Source: Streptomyces bikiniensis (lineage in GTDB: Bacteria > Actinomycetota > Actinomycetes > Streptomycetales > Streptomycetaceae). Taken from it: a stretch of DNA of 48,463 nucleotides. A program made the position numbers and the translations under genes. Where the stretch lies: positions 1 through 48,463 of the forward strand of contig JNWL01000046.1 of the NCBI GenBank assembly GCA_000716465.1. The letters are read 5' to 3'. Shown in pieces: positions 16,881 to 26,571 of the stretch. The notes beneath the pieces are model-generated. The model saw only the letters and a list, made by a program, of their open reading frames with translations. It did no database searches and was not told where the DNA came from. Each line of letters starts with the position of its first letter. Positions within the stretch are counted from its first letter, which is position 1.

Positions 16881-17609
16881 TTACTCAGGAATGAGAGGCT
16901 TCGGGCTTCCGTACGGAAGCCCCTCCCGCAGCGTCCCGAACGCCCTCCCCGCCGCCGCCACCGCGTCCTCCGCCACCGCGTCCGCCGTCTCGCCGCCCGC
17001 GATCCGGGCCGCGTTGCCGTCCGCGAGGACCCGGAGCACGGCCACGATCTGCGCGGCGGCGAGCCGCGCCACCAGCGGGTCGCCGCCGAGCGCGCCCGCG
17101 AGGGAGTCCTCCGCACCGGCCTGGTACGCGTGGAGGCGGGCGAGCAGCGCCGGAGTGCCGTAGAGGAGGCGGTGGTACGCCAGGACCTCGGGCGCGTCGC
17201 AGAGTCCGGTGACCGGATCGCGCCGCTCCAGGCCGTCGCGCAGGTGCGCGTACAGGGCGTCGAGCGGGGCCGTGCCGACGGCGCGCCCCGCCTCCACCAC
17301 GCGGGCCGGCTCGTCCCGGTGGTCCGCGAACCGGTACAGGACCAGGTCCTCCTTGGCGGGGAAGTACCGGAAGAGCGTCGGCTTCGAGACCTCGGCGGCG
17401 GCGGCCACCTCCGCGACGGAGACGCCGTCGAACCCGCGCTCCAGGAAGAGGGCGATCGCGGCGTCCGACAGGGCCTGCCGGGTGCGGGCCTTCTTGCGCT
17501 CGCGGAGACCGGGGGCCGGCGCGGCGTCCCGGTCGGGCCCCGGGGCCGGTGCGGCGCCCCGGCCGGATCCCGGGGCCGGTGCGGTGCCCCCGCCGGGCTT
17601 CCCCGTCAC
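16881..17609 (-). CDS. TetR-family regulator, second of a tandem pair
   Basis: This is 242 aa. A repetitive Pro/Ala/Gly head (GRGAAPAPGPDRDAAPAPG) precedes the helix-turn-helix (about 35-80: ERKKARTRQALSDAAIALFL, then SVAEVAAAAEVSKPTLFRYF). The C-terminal ligand domain is of the MftR-like type. It starts at GTG 17609 and overlaps the upstream tetR stop by 4 bp (GTGA), so the two regulators are co-translated. Its stop is followed after 40 bp by the helicase start. An inverted repeat, CTGAGT/ACTCAG, lies at 16867-16888 around its stop. It could regulate the helicase or the divergent exporter. Confidence 0.9.
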   Translation of the reverse strand: MTGKPGGGTAPAPGSGRGAAPAPGPDRDAAPAPGLRERKKARTRQALSDAAIALFLERGFDGVSVAEVAAAAEVSKPTLFRYFPAKEDLVLYRFADHRDEPARVVEAGRAVGTAPLDALYAHLRDGLERRDPVTGLCDAPEVLAYHRLLYGTPALLARLHAYQAGAEDSLAGALGGDPLVARLAAAQIVAVLRVLADGNAARIAGGETADAVAEDAVAAAGRAFGTLREGLPYGSPKPLIPE

Positions 17610-18508
17610 GGCGTGGCCCCCCTGCCCGCCACCAGGACCGCGACCCCGTCCAGGATCCGGTCCAGGCCGAAGCGGAACTCGTCCTCCGGGGCGTCGGCGA
17701 CGTCCAGGGCGCCCGAGTCGAGGATCCGCGTCACCGCCGGGTACTCCTCCGGGGACGCGAGCCGTCGCAGGGTGCGGGCGTACCGGGCCATGACCTGCTC
17801 CGGCGGGTCGTCGCTCGCGGCGACCACGGCGGCGAGGTCGGCCGTCAGGACGGCCTCGTTCTTCACGTAACCGGCCACGAGCAGGGTCACCGAGAGCACG
17901 GCGCCCTCGTCCAGGCCCGTCCCCTCCAGGGCGACGAGGGCCTTCTCCCACCAGGCGACCATGTTCGGGGTCGCGGGCGGCCCGGCGACGGGGACCCGCA
18001 GCAGCCAGAGGTTGCGGTGGTAGACCTCGCGCATCGCCCAGGCCCAGGCCGCCAGCGCCTCGCGCCAGTCGGCGCCGGGCGGGGGGAGGTGGTCGGGCGG
18101 GGCGCCCGTCGCGGCCTCCTGCATGAGGACGTACAGCTCGCTCTTGGCGGAGACGTACCGGTAGAGCGACATGGTCGAGACGCCCAGCTCCTTGGCGACC
18201 CGGCCCATGGAGACGGCGTCGAGCCCTTCGGTCGAGGCGAGGGAGACGGCCGCGCCGACGATCCGGTCCAGGGTCAGGCTGGGCCTGGGCCCCTTGGAGG
18301 GCCGCTCCCGCACCCCCCAGGACGCCTCGATCGCGGGCGGCAGGAAGGACCCGCCACCGGCCGGGTCGCCCGCGCGGGACCCCGGCCGGCCGCCCGGCTC
18401 CCGTGCCGCGCGGGACCCCGGCCGGCCGGCCGGCTCCCGGTCCGCCGCCGGGCCGCCCGTCCCGGCTCCCGCCCGCCCGTCGCCCCGGCCGCTTCCGCCG
18501 TCCGCCAT
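17606..18508 (-). CDS. TetR-family regulator with TetR_C-type ligand domain
   Basis: This is a 300-aa regulator. ATG 18508 was chosen for GGAGGCGGAAGG upstream. About 80 low-complexity residues (REPAGRPGSRA repeats, encoded by two near-identical 33-bp DNA units at about 18371-18440) precede the domain LTLDRIVGAAVSLASTEGLD, then VSMGRVAKELGVSTMSLYRY, a standard TetR HTH. The C-terminal part (about 170-290) resembles the TetR_C tetracycline-repressor group. It is divergent from a DrrAB-type exporter, the usual arrangement for a drug-responsive repressor of an efflux system. Confidence 0.9.
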   Translation of the reverse strand: MADGGSGRGDGRAGAGTGGPAADREPAGRPGSRAAREPGGRPGSRAGDPAGGGSFLPPAIEASWGVRERPSKGPRPSLTLDRIVGAAVSLASTEGLDAVSMGRVAKELGVSTMSLYRYVSAKSELYVLMQEAATGAPPDHLPPPGADWREALAAWAWAMREVYHRNLWLLRVPVAGPPATPNMVAWWEKALVALEGTGLDEGAVLSVTLLVAGYVKNEAVLTADLAAVVAASDDPPEQVMARYARTLRRLASPEEYPAVTRILDSGALDVADAPEDEFRFGLDRILDGVAVLVAGRGATP

Positions 18509-18644
18509 GACCTTCCGCCTCCGCACCTCGTACGCCCCGCGGGACGCACACCGCCCGCACCACTCGCGACCCGTACGGCACGTACGGCGCGTACGAGCCC
18601 GCGCCCGCCGCCCGCAGGGCCCCGCGTGCTTGACGCCCATCCTA

Positions 18645-18678
18645 GTAATGCGTAACCCTTACACAGTAACGCGTAAGG
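18645..18678. promoter_or_regulatory. Interlocked GTAA/TTAC palindromes, likely TetR operator
   Basis: In the 239-bp space between the tetR-type gene and the exporter, GTAA at 18645, 18652, 18666 and 18673 and TTAC at 18659 form overlapping palindromes: GTAACCCTTAC (18652-18662), TTACACAGTAA (18659-18669), and CCTTAC/GTAAGG (18657-18662 and 18673-18678). A TTGACG at 18630-18635 could be the -35 of the exporter promoter, which would place these sites over its -10. Position and symmetry suggest repression of the exporter by the divergent TetR protein. Confidence 0.55.
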
Positions 18679-18747
18679 CATACGCAGTACTGGCGCGGCA
18701 CTCCGCCGTGCCTTCCACGAGCCCTCCACGAGCCCAAGGAGCACGTC

Positions 18748-19720
<973 letters not shown>

Positions 19721-19728
<8 letters not shown>

Positions 19729-20476
19729 CGCCCTCTCCTCCGCGACCGTCCTCGCGGGCCGCGGCATCCGCATCAGCCGCCGCAACCTCGACGCCGTCAT
19801 CACCTCGATGATGCTGCCGATCATGCTGATGCTGGTCTTCGTCTACTTCTTCGGCGGAGCGATCGACACCGGCACCCGGTACGTGACCTACGTCGTCCCC
19901 GGCGTCCTCGTCCTCTGCGCCGGGTTCGGCGCGGCGAGCACCGCCGTCTCCGTCAGCGAGGACATGCGGCTCGGGGTCGTCGACCGCTTCCGCACGCTCG
20001 ACGTCGGCGGCACGCCGTTCCTCGCCGGGCACGTCGCCGCCACCGTCACCCGCAACGCGCTCTCCACCGCCCTCGTGCTCGGCGCGGCCTTCGCCATCGG
20101 CTTCCGCCCGGCCGGGACCGCCGCCGGCTGGCTCGCGGCGATCGGGCTGCTGCTCGCCTGGATCACCGCCGTCTCCTGGCTGTCGGCGGCGCTCGGGCTC
20201 GTCACGAGGACGGCGGAGGCGGCCGGGGCCGTCACCTTCTTCATGATGTTCCTGCCGTACCCGAGCAGCGCGTTCGTGCCGATCGAGACCATGCCGAGCT
20301 GGCTGCACGGCTTCGCCGAGCACCAGCCGGTGACCCCGCTCATCGAGTCGATGCGCGGCCTGTTGCTCGACCGACCGGCCGGTGACGCGCCGTGGATCGC
20401 GCTGGCCTGGTGCGCGGGCCTGCTGACCGTGGCGCTCGCCGCCTCCGGCTGCCTCTTCCGCTTCCGGACCCGCTGA
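19721..20476 (+). CDS. ABC-2 type permease, DrrB type
   Basis: This is a 251-aa integral membrane protein with six predicted helices, including MMLPIMLMLVFVYFFGGAI (about 25-45), YVVPGVLVLCAGFGAAST, a pair at about 100-155, TFFMMFLPYPSSAFVPIETMP (the conserved ABC-2 segment, about 165-190), and a C-terminal helix ending FRFRTR. GTG 19721 lies inside the ATPase gene, giving translational coupling. It forms the membrane channel of the exporter with the preceding ATPase. A short direct repeat, GGACCCGCTGAGCCCC, spans its stop. Confidence 0.92.
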
Positions 20477-20513
20477 GCCCCCGGACCCGCTGAGCCCCGG
20501 AAGGGCACGGCGC

Positions 20514-21758
20514 TCAGAAGATGTCGGGCGAGAACGGCCGCAGCGGCGTGCGGAACAGCAGCTCGGCGCGGGCCGCCGCCCCGGGCACCGCCTCCTCGAC
20601 GCGCCCGAGCCGGGCGAGCCGTACCGCCGAGTGGTCGCCGAACGCCAGCGTCCCCAGCTCCGCGACGCCGAGGACGAGGTCGGCGGACGCGTCCGTACGG
20701 ACGCAGGAGGCGCCCTCCGGCGAGGCGTCGAGGCGGAAGCGCCCGCCCGCGGGGCCGTCCGCGTCCCGCACCTCCAGGACGAGGCCGTCCGCCACCGGGT
20801 ACGTGCGGCCCTCCAGGAGCCGGGGCACGTCCAGGACCCGCACCCACAGCATGTCCGCGTGGGACACCGTCCTCGCCGCGCGCGGGTCCGGAAGCAGCTC
20901 CGGCAGCGGGTCGTCGGGCGCGCGGTAGCCGGAGCGGACCGTGGTCACCCAGTCCAGCGAGCAGAGGTACAGCCACAGGGCGCGCTCGGCGGCCGGGGTG
21001 ACGGCGATCAGGTCCCGCACGGTCGCGGTGTTCACCGGCTGCTTGGCGTCGTCCCACTTGTCGTCGGTGCGGTACGACACGAACCCCTCGGGCTCGCCGG
21101 ACTCCGACCGGTACACCGCGTAGTACGGCTCCGTCCACGGGTCGAGCTGGAAGCCGAGGCCGGTGCCCTGGGCCCAGCCGCGCTCGGTCCGGTCGGTGAC
21201 CCCGGCCCGGACCCCGGCGAGCCGCCGGTGCAGCCCGGGCCCGATCTTGCGGATCTCGTCGCCGTCGGACAGGTCGACGCGGCCGCCGTCCTCGGGGCGG
21301 CCCGAGCGGCGCGGGTCGAGCCCGGCCCGCCGCAGGTCCACGCTCCACTCGGTGGTCCAGCTCGCCGGACCGAAGCCGAACCGGCCGTAGATCGGGTACT
21401 CGGCGGCGATCAGGGTCGCGAGCGCGTCGCCCCGCTCCTTCGCGACGGCCAGGTCGGCGGCCATCATGTGGCTCAGCAGGCCCTGGCGCCGGTGCGTCGG
21501 CGAGACGGTCACCTGGGTGATCGCGTCGGCGGTGAGGCCGCCCCCGCCGACCGTGCTGACCTCCTGCCGGAACGAGCGGAAGGTGGCGACGACCCGGTCC
21601 CGGTCGAACGCCCCGAGGGTCCGCGCCAGGTCCACGTGCGGCAGCCGGTCGGCCACGTCCCCGTCGGGCACGTCGGGCGGACGGAGGAAGCCGGTGCGCA
21701 GACCCCGCAGCCAGTCGGGGAACTCGGACTCCGTCACCGGACGTATGTCGACAGTCAT
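20514..21758 (-). CDS. Eis-like GNAT N-acetyltransferase
   Basis: This is a 414-aa protein with the three-part Eis layout: an N-terminal GNAT domain (acetyl-CoA binding around [15 protein letters not shown]), a second GNAT-like domain, and a C-terminal SCP2-type domain. The tyrosine motif [10 protein letters not shown] matches the catalytic Tyr region of Eis, and the chain ends in Phe, whose carboxylate is the catalytic base in that family. Eis enzymes acetylate amines, including aminoglycosides, at several positions. Whether this one confers resistance cannot be read from sequence. It is a single gene, convergent with the exporter. Confidence 0.92.
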   Translation of the reverse strand: MTVDIRPVTESEFPDWLRGLRTGFLRPPDVPDGDVADRLPHVDLARTLGAFDRDRVVATFRSFRQEVSTVGGGGLTADAITQVTVSPTHRRQGLLSHMMAADLAVAKERGDALATLIAAEYPIYGRFGFGPASWTTEWSVDLRRAGLDPRRSGRPEDGGRVDLSDGDEIRKIGPGLHRRLAGVRAGVTDRTERGWAQGTGLGFQLDPWTEPYYAVYRSESGEPEGFVSYRTDDKWDDAKQPVNTATVRDLIAVTPAAERALWLYLCSLDWVTTVRSGYRAPDDPLPELLPDPRAARTVSHADMLWVRVLDVPRLLEGRTYPVADGLVLEVRDADGPAGGRFRLDASPEGASCVRTDASADLVLGVAELGTLAFGDHSAVRLARLGRVEEAVPGAAARAELLFRTPLRPFSPDIF

Positions 21759-21799
21759 CCTTCGACCCTACGCAGGCCCCCGACGGACCCGCACCGGAT

Positions 21800-21895
21800 T
21801 TTCGGCCGCCCCGGGACCGCCCCGGAAAACCGCCCCGGAAACGCCCCGGGACCGCCCCCGGAAGCAGCCCGGAAACACCCCGGAAGCGGCCCGAA
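21800..21895 (-). repeat. Imperfect CCCCGGAA-type tandem repeat
   Basis: Between the Eis-like gene and rsiG, about eight copies of a 10-13-bp unit with the core GCCCCGGAA or GCCCCGGGA follow one another. There is no coding sense in any frame. It could be a degenerate terminator region for rsiG, whose stop lies at its edge, or simply a slippage-prone repeat. Confidence 0.6.
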
Positions 21896-21900
21896 AGGCC

Positions 21901-22500
21901 TCAGGCCAGCAGGTCGTCGACCTGCGCCTCGCCCTCCCGGTACCGGCGGGCGATCTCCGCCCCGCAGTCGTCGGCCGTCCGCTGGAGCTCCTGCCGGCGC
22001 CGGGAGATCTGCTGCTCGTACCCCGCGAGCCGCCCCATCGCCGCGTGCAGCTCGTCGTCCGTACGGGCCGTCAGGTCCGACAGCTCGACCTCGGACAGCA
22101 TCTCGGCCGCGAGCCGCCGGTACTCCTCCCCGCGCGGCGTCGACAGCGTCACGTGCCGGGCCGACGTGCGGTGCCGCGAGGGCACGTCGGCGAGGATCTC
22201 GGAGAGCCGGTCGAGGACCGGGGCCTCCGGGTCGGTCCGGCGCGCCAGCTCGGCCCGCAGGATGTCGATCCGGCCCTGGAGCATCCGCCGCACGTAGCTC
22301 AGGTCGGCCTCGTCGCTCTGCGCGTCCCGGCGCAGCGCGCGCAGCTCGGGCAGCCGCAGCGTGCCGAGGTCCGGCTGCGCCCGGTCCGGCAGGGCGGGCT
22401 CGGAGGTCCGCTGCGCGGGCGGCCGCGTCACGGAGGAACCGCCGGACCGCGTCAGCGGTACGGGACCGGACGGCGTCGGCCCGGTGCCAGGTGCACTCAT
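21901..22500 (-). CDS. rsiG: RsiG, c-di-GMP-dependent anti-sigma factor for WhiG
   Basis: This is 199 aa and mostly helical. It contains both copies of the motif E(x3)S(x2)R(x3)Q(x3)D that defines RsiG: E64-S68-R71-Q75-D79 and E162-S166-R169-Q173-D177. In S. venezuelae these bind a c-di-GMP dimer, which allows RsiG to hold the sporulation sigma factor WhiG inactive. The N-terminal about 40 residues are Pro/Ser-rich and probably disordered. ATG 22500 begins the conserved-length protein. It is divergent from dtd with 129 bp between. The motif match makes this a high-confidence call. Confidence 0.93.
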   Translation of the reverse strand: MSAPGTGPTPSGPVPLTRSGGSSVTRPPAQRTSEPALPDRAQPDLGTLRLPELRALRRDAQSDEADLSYVRRMLQGRIDILRAELARRTDPEAPVLDRLSEILADVPSRHRTSARHVTLSTPRGEEYRRLAAEMLSEVELSDLTARTDDELHAAMGRLAGYEQQISRRRQELQRTADDCGAEIARRYREGEAQVDDLLA

Positions 22501-22629
22501 GAGTTTCGTCCCCTCGACCGGTGCGGAGCCGCACCGCCTGACACGCATGGTGCCACTCCCACCCGGGCACGTGCAGGCGCTCTGCACCCGTTCGGCCCCT
22601 CCCCGATTCGGGTGGGTAGGTTGGGGCGC

Positions 22630-23055
22630 ATGCGAGCAGTGGTGCAGAGGGTCGACGGCGCGAGCGTCGTCGTCGCAGGGGAGACCGTCGGTGAGATCAA
22701 GGGCGAGGGGCTGTGCGTCCTGGTCGGGGTGACCCATGACGACACCCCGGAGAAGGCCGCCCGATTGGCCGGAAAACTCTGGTCCGTCCGGGTACTGGAC
22801 GACGAGAAGTCGTGCTCCGACGTGAACGCGCCGCTGCTCGTGATCTCCCAGTTCACCCTCTACGGAGACGCCCGCAAGGGCCGCCGCCCCACCTGGAACG
22901 CGGCCGCGCCGGGACCGGTCGCCGAACCCCTCGTGGACGAGGTGGTGCACCGGCTGCGCGAGCTGGGCGCGCACGTGGAGACGGGCCGCTTCGGAGCGGA
23001 CATGCGCGTCTCGCTCACGAACCACGGCCCGTTCACCGTACTGATCGAGGTCTGA
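22630..23055 (+). CDS. dtd: D-aminoacyl-tRNA deacylase
   Basis: This is a 141-aa cytoplasmic enzyme that hydrolyses D-amino acids (and glycine mis-attached to tRNA-Ala) from t[18 protein letters not shown] is the usual N-terminus. [15 protein letters not shown] carries the SQFTL catalytic motif and the tRNA-contacting segment, and [11 protein letters not shown] contains the NxGPFT cis-Gly-Pro motif that screens chirality. The length is exactly as in the family. ATG 22630 is only 8 nt after GGTAGGTTGGGG-like sequence, with no clear classical ribosome site. Confidence 0.96.
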   Translation: MRAVVQRVDGASVVVAGETVGEIKGEGLCVLVGVTHDDTPEKAARLAGKLWSVRVLDDEKSCSDVNAPLLVISQFTLYGDARKGRRPTWNAAAPGPVAEPLVDEVVHRLRELGAHVETGRFGADMRVSLTNHGPFTVLIEV

Positions 23056-23066
23056 CGGCCCACGGC

Positions 23067-24047
23067 CTACGGCTCGACGACGACCTCCTGCGCCGCCGCC
23101 GTCGTCCCGGCGACCAGCGGGGCGTCCACGGGGACGTTCCGCTTCACCAGGGCCAGGGCGATCGGGCCCAGCTCGTGGTGGCGGACGGCGGTGGTCACGA
23201 AGCCCAGCTGGCGCCCGTCCTCGCCGTCGGAGGCGAGCCGGACGGGGGTGCCGTGGCCCGGCAGGATCACCTCGCTGCCGTCCAGGTGCAGGAAGACCAG
23301 GCGGCGCGGGGGCTTGCCCAGGTTCTGCACGCGGGCGACGGTCTCCTGCCCCCGGTAGCAGCCCTTCTGGAGGTGGACGGCGCCGCCGATGAGTCCGATC
23401 TCGTGCGGGATGGTCCGGTGGTCGGTCTCGAAGCCGAGCCGGGGCCGGTACGCCTCGACCCGCAGCGCCTCGTACGCGAGGATCCCGGCCGCCGGGCCGT
23501 GCGAGGCGGCGAAGGACTCCAGGTCGGCGCGGGGCAGGAACAGGTCGCGCCCGTGCGGGGTCTCCCGTACGACGACGCCCTCGGGGGCCTCGGCGATGGA
23601 GCCGGCCGGGAGGTGGACGACCGCGGTGTCCTCGGTGCGGTCGGCGACCTCGACCCGGTAGAAGAACTTCATCGACTCCAGGTAGGCGATCAGCTCGCCC
23701 TGCGTGCCCGGCTCGACGTGCGCCCACACCGTCTCGCCGTCGTCCACGAGGTAGAGGGCGTGCTCGATGTGCCCGTTCGCGGAGAGGATCAGCGCCTCGG
23801 TGGCCCGCCCGGGCGGCAGGTCGGTCATGTACTGGGTGAGCAGCAGGTGCAGCCAGCTCAGCCGGTCGTCGCCGGAGACGGCGACGACGCCGCGGTGCGA
23901 GAGGTCGACGAAGCCCTCGCCCTCCGCGAGGGCGCGCTGCTCACGGAACAGGTCGCCGTAGTGCGCGGCGACGCCCTCGTCACGCCCCTCGGCGGCGACG
24001 GCGCCGGGCAGGGACAGCAGGGGGCTGGTCGTGGAATGTCGCTGCAT
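23067..24047 (-). CDS. YgfZ/CAF17-like folate-binding protein
   Basis: This 326-aa protein resembles the glycine-cleavage T-protein fold. The diagnostic YgfZ motif KGCYRGQE is present, with the conserved cysteine at C230 (QKGCYRGQETVARV). YgfZ proteins use tetrahydrofolate and help assemble or repair Fe-S clusters. Its N-terminal half has the tetrahydrofolate-pocket strand LSWLHLLLTQYMTDLPPG. It converges with dtd at the left (11 bp between stops) and is followed upstream by the nur gene in the same direction, the order known from other Streptomyces. Confidence 0.92.
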   Translation of the reverse strand: MQRHSTTSPLLSLPGAVAAEGRDEGVAAHYGDLFREQRALAEGEGFVDLSHRGVVAVSGDDRLSWLHLLLTQYMTDLPPGRATEALILSANGHIEHALYLVDDGETVWAHVEPGTQGELIAYLESMKFFYRVEVADRTEDTAVVHLPAGSIAEAPEGVVVRETPHGRDLFLPRADLESFAASHGPAAGILAYEALRVEAYRPRLGFETDHRTIPHEIGLIGGAVHLQKGCYRGQETVARVQNLGKPPRRLVFLHLDGSEVILPGHGTPVRLASDGEDGRQLGFVTTAVRHHELGPIALALVKRNVPVDAPLVAGTTAAAQEVVVEP

Positions 24048-24106
24048 GGGGAAAGCCTACGACTCCCTGTCCGGGACCGGCCGGGGCCGGGGGCGCACGA
24101 GGAGCC

Positions 24107-24553
24107 CTACTCGTGCCCCGGGACCTCCTCGCGCTTCTTCGCGGCGCAGTCCCCGCACCGCCCGAAGATCGCGAAGTGCTTCATGTCCGTCTCGAAGCCG
24201 AAGGTCTCGCGGAGCTTCCCGGTGAACTCGGCGGCCACCTCGACGTCCGCCTCGATCACCCCGGAGCAGTCCCGGCAGACCAGGTGGAGGTGGTGGTGCC
24301 GGTCGGCGAGGTGGTACGTCGGGGCCCCGTGCCCCAGGTGCGCGTGGCTGACCAGCCCGAGCTCCTCCAGGAGCTCCAGGGTCCGGTACACGGTGGAGAT
24401 GTTCACCCCGGAGGCCGTCTTGCGGACCTCGCAGAGGATGTCGTCGGGCGTCGCGTGCTCCAGCGCGTCGACGGCCTCCAGGACAAGCTGGCGCTGCGGC
24501 GTCAGCCGGTAGCCGCGCTGCCGCAGGTCGCTCTTCCAGTCGGTGCTCACCAC
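24107..24553 (-). CDS. nur: Nur, nickel-responsive Fur-family repressor
   Basis: This is a 148-aa Fur-family protein. The winged helix (about 10-80) includes NISTVYRTLELLEELG. The metal ligands described for S. coelicolor Nur are all present: the nickel site H70, H72 and H126, and the second metal site H33, H86, H88 and H90. Two CxxC pairs (C93/C96, C133/C136) are also present, and this is the set that separates Nur from Zur and FurA. Nur with nickel represses nickel uptake and the iron superoxide dismutase gene. TACACT at 24560-24565 on this strand ends 6 nt before GTG 24553, so the message is probably leaderless. Confidence 0.92.
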   Translation of the reverse strand: MVSTDWKSDLRQRGYRLTPQRQLVLEAVDALEHATPDDILCEVRKTASGVNISTVYRTLELLEELGLVSHAHLGHGAPTYHLADRHHHLHLVCRDCSGVIEADVEVAAEFTGKLRETFGFETDMKHFAIFGRCGDCAAKKREEVPGHE

Positions 24554-24607
24554 GCCCCCAGTGTAGGAGGGCGCGGCGCGCGACCCCAGGGCTTCCCGGA
24601 ACGGCTT

Positions 24608-25180
24608 CTAGCGGAAGAAGGCGATGCCGTCGTCCGGCATGTCGGGCAGGTTGCGGGCCATCTCCGCGACCTCCTCCGGCGTGACGACCTTCTTCAGGTG
24701 CGCCGACATGTAGGGGCGCAGCGGGACCTCGGGGGTCGCCTTCTCGCCCACCCACATGAGGTCGCCCTTGACGTAGCCGTACAGGCGCTTGCCACCGCTG
24801 TACGGGCCCGAGGCGGCCGTCCGGGCGACGGCGTCCGTCGCCAGGTCGATCTGCGGCTTCTGGTCGGCGAGCTCGCCGTACCAGATCTCGACGACGCCCT
24901 GGTCGCGGACCATGACGACCTCGACCTTGCGGTCCTTGTCGATCCGCCAGTACCCGCTCTCGCTCTCCAGCGGACGGACCTTCTCGCCCTTCTCGTCCAG
25001 GACCCAGGAGTGCGAGTGGTACTCCAGGAAGTCCCGGCCGTCGTGGCTGAAGGTCACGGACTGGCCGAAGTTGCACTTCTCGGCGCCGGGGAAGTCGGAG
25101 ACGCCCGCGCCCTCCCACGTGCCGAGCAGGAACGCGAGGGGGACGAGGTCCGGGTTGAGGTCGGACGGGATCTCGATCAT
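24608..25180 (-). CDS. Nitrobindin-like heme-binding beta-barrel (FABP family)
   Basis: This is a 190-aa beta-barrel protein. GTWEGAG (about 20-26) is the nitrobindin GxWxGxG motif, and the late histidine in MSAHLKKV (about 160-165) is at the position of the heme-iron ligand in nitrobindins. The family is thought to bind heme and react with nitric oxide or peroxynitrite. Its stop lies 54 bp upstream of the nur start, and a small membrane ORF ends 28 bp before it, so the three may be read together. Confidence 0.9.
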   Translation of the reverse strand: MIEIPSDLNPDLVPLAFLLGTWEGAGVSDFPGAEKCNFGQSVTFSHDGRDFLEYHSHSWVLDEKGEKVRPLESESGYWRIDKDRKVEVVMVRDQGVVEIWYGELADQKPQIDLATDAVARTAASGPYSGGKRLYGYVKGDLMWVGEKATPEVPLRPYMSAHLKKVVTPEEVAEMARNLPDMPDDGIAFFR

Positions 25181-25208
25181 GAGCAGCTCTGGCGTTCTCT
25201 AGAGGGGG

Positions 25209-25307
25209 TTACCGCTGGCCCTGGTACAGCTTCTTCACGGTCAGGCCGGCGAAGGCGAGCACGCCGACGCAGACCAGGACCAGCAGAGCTTCGAAGAAAA
25301 TGATCAC
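25209..25307 (-). CDS. 32-aa single-helix membrane peptide
   Basis: From GTG 25307, with GAGGAG 5 nt upstream, the frame encodes 32 residues: one hydrophobic helix (VIIFFEALLVLVCVGVLAFA) and a basic tail, VKKLYQGQR, on the likely inner side. It is preceded by a strong hairpin at 25342-25378 and followed by the nitrobindin-like gene. The ribosome site, membrane-type composition and position support a real gene. The function is unknown. Confidence 0.65.
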   Translation of the reverse strand: MIIFFEALLVLVCVGVLAFAGLTVKKLYQGQR

Positions 25308-25556
25308 GGGGTGCTCCTCGGCTGAGGTGTGGACGCGGAACGGGCCGGACCCCAGCTTAGTGGCCCGGGGTCCGGCCCACTCGGTGAGGTGGGTCTCGGG
25401 CGGAGCGGTCGGCCGAGCAGCTGCGCCTGGAGGACGAGGGTCTGCCGGAACGGCACGGTGACGGCGGGCCCGGCCGGGGGCGGCGGGCTCCTGCGCCGGG
25501 GCGGGAGGCTCCTGGACGGGCGCGGACTCCGGGGTCACGGTCAGCGGCTCGGTCAT
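25304..25556 (-). pseudogene. Small Pro-rich ORF with probable frameshift
   Basis: ATG 25556 overlaps the stop of the previous gene (ATGA). The frame starts MTEPLTVTPESAPVQEPPAP with saturated third-position GC. After the G-run 25476-25480 the GC3 signal moves one base over, where AVTVPFRQTLVLQAQLLGRP can be read. Removing one base of the run joins both parts into about 83 residues ending at 25304. In the uncorrected frame the sequence would run on into the small membrane peptide, but with poor codon use. I do not recognise the protein. The hairpin at 25342-25378 falls within its distal part, so the true end may be earlier. It could be a sequencing artefact rather than a decayed gene. Confidence 0.5.
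25342..25378 (-). terminator. Perfect 12-bp hairpin before the small membrane ORF
   Basis: GGGCCGGACCCC (25342-25353) and its complement (25367-25378) enclose a 13-nt loop. It lies 35 bp upstream of the GTG of the 32-aa membrane peptide and after the Pro-rich ORF. It may end upstream transcription or limit read-through into the peptide-nitrobindin-nur group. Confidence 0.7.
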
Positions 25557-26480
25557 CCGTACTCCCCCGGGGACCCGATGTGGCGGAGCTGCTTCTCCAC
25601 GAGGTCCGCCACGGCCTCCGTGTGCGGTCCGCCGACCTCGGCCGACGTGACGGAGACCAGGACCTCGTCGTCGTACGCCGAACAGGCCGTGCCCCGCAGC
25701 CGGTCCTGCCACCGCTCCTCTTCCTCGGCGTCCTCCGGCCGCTCGGGGCCCGGCATCACGAAGCAGGCGGCGTTCCCGGCGCGGGCCTCGATCTCCGGCC
25801 CCTCGGCCAGCCCCGCGAGGCCGGCCGGCTCCCGCCGCAGCTCGAAGAACTCGCGGACCTTCCCCTTGTCCTTCATGCGCAGGACGAACGCCTCCACATG
25901 GAGCTCCTCGTCCTGCGACGCGTACGAGCGCATCGCCATGCCCTGGATCCCGAGCCGGTCGACGCCCTTCTCGTACGCCCGGCGCTTCTTGCCGCAGAGG
26001 CCGTTGTCCAGCCGCTTGAAGAGGGCCACGGCCTCCTTGGCGGCCACCTCGTGGTCGGTGCCGTATCCCTCCTCGACGTCCGCGCCGAGCGCGTGGCCCT
26101 CCGGCACCGGCAGGAGCAGCCCGCTCGGCGGGGTGGAGGCGCAGGTCGCCCTCCGCCTTCACCTGCCGGTCCTCCGCCGCCGAGAACGGCTCGGGCTCCT
26201 CTCCCCTCGGGAGCGGCTTCGGGTACGCGAGGGCCGGCTGGTTCAGCGGCGGGAGCGGGGTCGGCTCGCGCCCGGCCTGGATGCCGTGGCCGACGGCGGT
26301 CCCGCCGACGATTCCGAGGACGGCGGCGACGGCGAGCCGCCCGGCCGTGCGGAGGCCCCGGCGGCGGGGCCGCGCGGCGGGCGCGGCGCCGGCCGGCGCC
26401 TCCGAGGCGTCCGGAGCCTCGGCAGGCGGTGTTCTCCCCTGTTCGGGGATGCCTCCTTCGTCGTTCGAGAGTCCCCCCAC
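25553..26480 (-). pseudogene. Membrane-anchored extracytoplasmic protein, frameshifted
   Basis: From GTG 26480 the first frame reads GGLSNDEGGIPEQGRTPPAE, a cytoplasmic head, then one membrane helix (GRLAVAAVLGIVGGTAVGHG) and a Pro-rich linker ending in VKAEGDLR. The rest (LLLPVPEGHALGADVEEGYG to HIGSPGEYG at 25553) is in a second frame. Deleting one base of GGGG 26130-26133 joins them as LHPPSGLLLPVPEGHA and gives about 308 aa. The outside domain has three cysteines. The family is unknown to me. Because the rest looks intact and under normal codon use, a sequencing indel is as likely as a real mutation. Confidence 0.7.
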
Positions 26481-26571
26481 GAGACCTGAAGCGCGGATTC
26501 CGTCACCCGCGCACCCACCTGACACGTGAGGTGTGCATGAGGTTGCGGCGTCTCGCATTACAGTTCGGTGC

